A stretch of 64,000 nt of DNA from Streptomyces sp. HmicA12 (lineage in GTDB: Bacteria > Actinomycetota > Actinomycetes > Streptomycetales > Streptomycetaceae): NCBI RefSeq assembly GCF_000373565.1, contig NZ_KB891799.1, forward strand, positions 186,001-250,000. The letters are read 5' to 3'. Made by a program: the position numbers and the translations under genes. Below, piece after piece: positions 61,207 through 64,000 of the stretch. How positions within the stretch are numbered: position 1 is the first letter of the stretch; every line of letters starts with the position of its first letter. Under the pieces are notes generated by a model. It saw nothing but the letters and a program-made list of their open reading frames with translations. It was not told where the DNA came from and did not search any database.

Positions 61207-62118
61207 TTATTTCTTACGGGTCTTGACCGCGTCGAGGACGGACCGCGCCTGGTGGTCGGCGCCCAGCCGGTTCGGGTGCAGCGGGACGGCCAGTCCCGGC
61301 GGGTCGGTGGTGAGCGGCACGAAGCCCTCGACCCACTTGGTTCCGGGCTGTCGGCACACGTCGTGCCCGACGCTGCCGCTGTACGTGTCGACGTACGTGG
61401 CGCCCGCCCGGTCCGCGGCCCGCTTCAGCATCCCGTTCAGCTCCCGGAGCTTCGCGCCGAGCCACATCAGGTCGCCGTTGTGCGCCTGCACGTACGGGTA
61501 ACAGCCGTGGTCCACAGGGACCCCGGCCAGATAGTCGACGACGAGGACGGTGGCGTCCGGCGCGGCGGCGTCCCGCACGGCCTCGATGGCCCTGACCAGC
61601 TTCGGCTCCGCGTCGGCGATCCGCCGTGACATCGCGTCGGTGCCGTCCGGCTTCACCCACTCCGACCGGCAGTCCTCGCCGACGGGCAGCGGGGCGAAGC
61701 AGCCGGCCGCCGCGCCCGCGAGCCCGATGTCGTTGCCGCCGAAGCCGAACGTCACCAGGTCCGTCGTCTTCGTGACCCGGCTGATCTGCGGCTCGTTGAC
61801 CCCGTCGAGCAGACCGCTGACGTAGGTGACGTCCTGTGCGGCGCGTACGTGGTCGGAGGTCGCGGCACCACACGTCGCGTCGCGGAACGTCGTGACGCCC
61901 AGGGCCTTCGCGACCTGCCGCGGATAGTTCCAGGACGACTGGGCGCAGCCGCTGGGCGCCTGGTCCGTCTGGATTCCGACGGGCGTGACGTCGGCGCTCC
62001 ACGAGTCGCCGAGCGCCGCGTACTCGTGGTAGCGGGGCCCGATGTCGGCGGCCGCCGGGTGCGCGGCGAGCAGCGGCAGAGCCGCGAGGGCGAGGGCGAG
62101 TGATCTGCGGACCTTCAC
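61207..62118 (-). CDS. Secreted SGNH/GDSL hydrolase
   Basis: 303 residues. The signal peptide ALALAALPLLAAHPAAA follows GTG 62118, which has GGAGG ahead of it; an ATG 45 bp upstream would add an unneeded leader. GDSL blocks: ALGDSWSADV (Ser), FGFGGNDIGLAG (Gly/Asn oxyanion), and LHPNRLGADHQAR (His). Conserved Cys pairs (about residues 56/80, 130/139, 195/240) suit the secreted lipase/esterase group of Streptomyces. It hydrolyses esters outside the cell; exact substrate unknown. Confidence 0.93.
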   Translation of the reverse strand: MKVRRSLALALAALPLLAAHPAAADIGPRYHEYAALGDSWSADVTPVGIQTDQAPSGCAQSSWNYPRQVAKALGVTTFRDATCGAATSDHVRAAQDVTYVSGLLDGVNEPQISRVTKTTDLVTFGFGGNDIGLAGAAAGCFAPLPVGEDCRSEWVKPDGTDAMSRRIADAEPKLVRAIEAVRDAAAPDATVLVVDYLAGVPVDHGCYPYVQAHNGDLMWLGAKLRELNGMLKRAADRAGATYVDTYSGSVGHDVCRQPGTKWVEGFVPLTTDPPGLAVPLHPNRLGADHQARSVLDAVKTRKK

Positions 62119-62260
62119 AGGGCGTGACCTCCGGGCACGTTGCGTGACAGTCCACGCATCCACTCACCCGCCGGGACGCACCCGCATCCACTTCGCGCCG
62201 AATTCACCCGCCCGGGCCGCGGAAGGGTCCGCCCGGCGGCTTCCGGGCACTCATCGACGT

Positions 62261-62761
62261 ATGCGCTACGAAGTACGAGAGAAGCTCTTCGCCATCGGCG
62301 AGGACTACTGGATCGAGGACGAGAGCGGCCGCAAGGCGTTCCTCGTCGACGGCAAGGCGATGCGACTGCGCGACACCTTCGAGCTGAAGGGCCCGGACGG
62401 GCGCGTGCTGATCGACATCCACAAGAAGGTGTTCGCACTGCGCGACACCATGGTGATCGAGCAGGGCGACCAGGAACTCGCCCGGATCAAACGCAAGCGC
62501 CTGTCCCTGCTGCGCAATCACTACCGCGTTCAACTCGCCGACGGCAGCACCGAGTTGGATGTCAGCGGCAAGATCCTGGACCGCGAGTTCGCCATCGAGT
62601 ACGAGGGTGAGCTGCTCGCCGAGATCTCCCGGCGCTGGCTGCGGGTGCGTGACACGTACGGCGTGAACGTGATCCGCGAGGACGCCGATCCGGCGCTGCT
62701 GATCGCGGTCGCGGTGTGCGTGATCCACCTCGCGGAGAAGGAGCGTGGCGTCGTGGACTGA
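62261..62761 (+). CDS. LURP-one-related / Tubby-C-like protein
   Basis: 166 residues. The full LOR fold is visible: RYEVREKLFAIGEDYWIEDE, FLVDGKAMRLRDTFEL, LIDIHKKVFALRDTMVIE and RVQLADGSTELDVSGKILDR. The family is related to scramblase/tubby beta-barrels and often binds phospholipid or acts in surface remodelling; function in bacteria is not known. No signal or membrane helix. Single gene. Confidence 0.9.
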   Translation: MRYEVREKLFAIGEDYWIEDESGRKAFLVDGKAMRLRDTFELKGPDGRVLIDIHKKVFALRDTMVIEQGDQELARIKRKRLSLLRNHYRVQLADGSTELDVSGKILDREFAIEYEGELLAEISRRWLRVRDTYGVNVIREDADPALLIAVAVCVIHLAEKERGVVD

Positions 62762-62828
62762 GGGACGGGGCGGCGCGGCCAGGGGCGGCGCGGGGCGAGC
62801 GCTCGACCCGCCCCGCCGGGGTCCCCGT

Positions 62829-63626
62829 TCAGCGTCGCGGCGCGTCCAGCCCCAGCAGCCGGTCCTTCAGCGCGGGGAACTGCTCGCGCGTGACCCCGAC
62901 CTTCGCGGGGTCGAACTCCACCCGCAGCACTTCCTCCCCGGCCCCGGCCTCGGCGAGGACCTCGCCCCACGGGTCGATCACGACACTGTGCCCGGCCTGC
63001 GGCACCCCCGCGTGCGTCCCCGCGCTGCCGCAGGCCAGCACATAGGCCTGGTTCTCCACGGCCCGCGCCTGCGCGAGCAGCGTCCAGTGGGAGCGGCGCC
63101 GCTCGGGCCACCCCGCGGACACGATCAGCGTCTCGGCGCCCCGGTCGACCAGACCCCGGTACAGCTCGGGGAAGCGCAGGTCGTAGCAGGTCGTCACGCC
63201 GGCGACGGTCTCCGGGAGCCGTACGGTCACCAGCTCCTGGCCCGCGCTCATCAGTACCGCCTCGCCCTTGTCGAAGCCGAACCGGTGGATCTTGCGGTAG
63301 GCGGCGGCGAGTTCGCCCTCGGGGGAGAAGACGAGCGCGGTGTTGTAGAGCGGTCCGTCGGGATCGCGCTCGGGGATCGAGCCGGCGTGCAGCCATACGC
63401 CCGCGTCCCGCGCCGCCTTCGCCATCGCCTCGAAGGTCGGCCCCTCCAGCGGCTCGGCCTCGGCCGCGAACAGCTCGTACGCGAAGGCGCCGGTGGTCCA
63501 CAGCTCGGGCAGGACGACGAGGTCGGCCGAACCGGCCTGATCCCGCACCAGCGAACCGACTCGCTCCCGACGAGAGTTGACCGATTCGTCCTCGTTTACA
63601 GCGATCTGGATGAGGGAGGCGCGCAC
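62829..63626 (-). CDS. Carbon-nitrogen hydrolase (nitrilase superfamily)
   Basis: 265 residues. Catalytic triad Glu in VVLPELW, Lys in AYRKIHRFGF and Cys in TTCYDLRFPELYR are all present, followed by the second conserved SAGWPERRRSHW and QAGHSVVIDPWGEVLAEAG. The CYDLRFPELY motif and length fit the Nit2/omega-amidase-like branch acting on amides such as alpha-ketoglutaramate or deaminated glutathione; not proven. GTG start 63626. Divergent from the next gene. Confidence 0.92.
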   Translation of the reverse strand: MRASLIQIAVNEDESVNSRRERVGSLVRDQAGSADLVVLPELWTTGAFAYELFAAEAEPLEGPTFEAMAKAARDAGVWLHAGSIPERDPDGPLYNTALVFSPEGELAAAYRKIHRFGFDKGEAVLMSAGQELVTVRLPETVAGVTTCYDLRFPELYRGLVDRGAETLIVSAGWPERRRSHWTLLAQARAVENQAYVLACGSAGTHAGVPQAGHSVVIDPWGEVLAEAGAGEEVLRVEFDPAKVGVTREQFPALKDRLLGLDAPRR

Positions 63627-63819
63627 ACTACCACCGTCCTGGCATTCGAGCCGTCGGCTAGACGTCAACAACGGCCTACGATCGTCACACGAAAGCACTG
63701 CAGGGGTACCTCGGGGCAGCGTAACTTAGCCACCCAAGACACCCACGCCGAATGTGCCCGCCGCCTACGTCACCGCCCGCGTACCCATCGCGCACCAACC
63801 GTTCAAGGGGTTCCCTTCC

Positions 63820-64000
63820 GTGAGTCTCCACCCCAGCCTTCAGTCCTACGCCGATGCCTGGACCCACTCCGTGGAAGCGATATCCGAGCTGGTGACACCG
63901 CTCGCGGAGGGTGAGTGGAGCCGGGCGACCCCGTGCCCCGGCTGGTCCGTGCGCGACATCGTCTCCCATGTCATCGGCGTCGACTGCGAGATGCTGGGCG
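63820..64000 (+). CDS. Maleylpyruvate isomerase-family (DinB-like) protein, 3' end beyond window
   Basis: First 60 residues. The N-terminal segment YADAWTHSVEAISELVTPLA and PCPGWSVRDIVSHVIGVDCE matches the four-helix MDMPI_N/DinB family, whose members use mycothiol as cofactor or act as metal-dependent transferases. The conserved His of the metal site is in VSHVIG. GTG start with AAGGGG upstream. The rest is outside the window. Confidence 0.85.
   Translation, partial: MSLHPSLQSYADAWTHSVEAISELVTPLAEGEWSRATPCPGWSVRDIVSHVIGVDCEMLG

Overview
The window is very GC-rich (third codon positions almost always G or C), with GTG starts, strong GGAGG-type ribosome binding sites, twin-arginine and lipoprotein signal sequences, paired SARP/NB-ARC and SpoIIE-type phosphatase regulators, a snapalysin gene with its LysR activator, and a mycothiol-type enzyme start at the right edge. 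This is a Streptomyces chromosome. metG, aspS, a core acyl-CoA dehydrogenase, an M18 aminopeptidase and a perfect 16-bp parS site point to the conserved core, probably on the origin-proximal side. I see no tRNA, rRNA, prophage, insertion sequence, CRISPR array or biosynthetic cluster.

Layout. 0-12 kb: the N-terminal part of a subtilisin-like lipoprotein, a LysR/MFS divergent pair, a DUF4389 membrane protein, a TTA-containing NB-ARC/TPR regulator divergent from a doubled Lrp/AsnC protein, a translationally coupled ParA-ParB pair whose ParA carries a long basic tail, a doubled IclR regulator and a membrane SpoIIE-type phosphatase. 12-21 kb: an NAD(P)-binding protein, small membrane and SH3 proteins, a DrrA/DrrB-like ABC pair, membrane proteins, an EEP-family phosphodiesterase/nuclease and a FUSC-family protein. 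21-29 kb: snpA/snpR, a secreted four-module repeat protein, a Tat-exported PhoX-type phosphatase with a PHO box, and a vWA protein on a very long Ala/Glu/Pro/Lys linker. 29-39 kb: metG, a broken Uma2 gene, a three-gene coupled ABC operon with a lectin-like domain in one permease, divergent from a NarL-type two-component pair, then a Tat-exported intradiol dioxygenase and aspS. 39-49 kb: a PAS-GAF-PP2C-HATPase regulator overlapping an AI-2E transporter at a parS site, pirin, SseB-like, an alpha/beta hydrolase, acyl-CoA dehydrogenase and M18 aminopeptidase. 49-64 kb: an AfsR-like SARP, a DUF4232 lipoprotein, an NHL-thioredoxin protein, cupin, a GlxA-type regulator, SHOCT/DUF6325 proteins, YihY, a paralogue of the 16-kb membrane protein, an FG-GAP protein, a GDSL hydrolase, a LURP-one-like protein, a nitrilase-family hydrolase and the start of a maleylpyruvate-isomerase-family gene.

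The most striking signal not explained by gene content is a recurrent architecture. At about ten gene ends, short tandem repeats (12-36 bp units, 2-7 copies) begin at or next to the stop codon and often copy it. A further set of repeats lies inside genes, in linkers and tails. One repeat has frameshifted a gene (Uma2), one lies exactly at a start codon (LysR), and one builds the basic tail of ParA. A dispersed intergenic palindromic element has also become the linker of the fused IclR protein. These observations suggest active slippage or duplication remodelling 3' ends in this genome.
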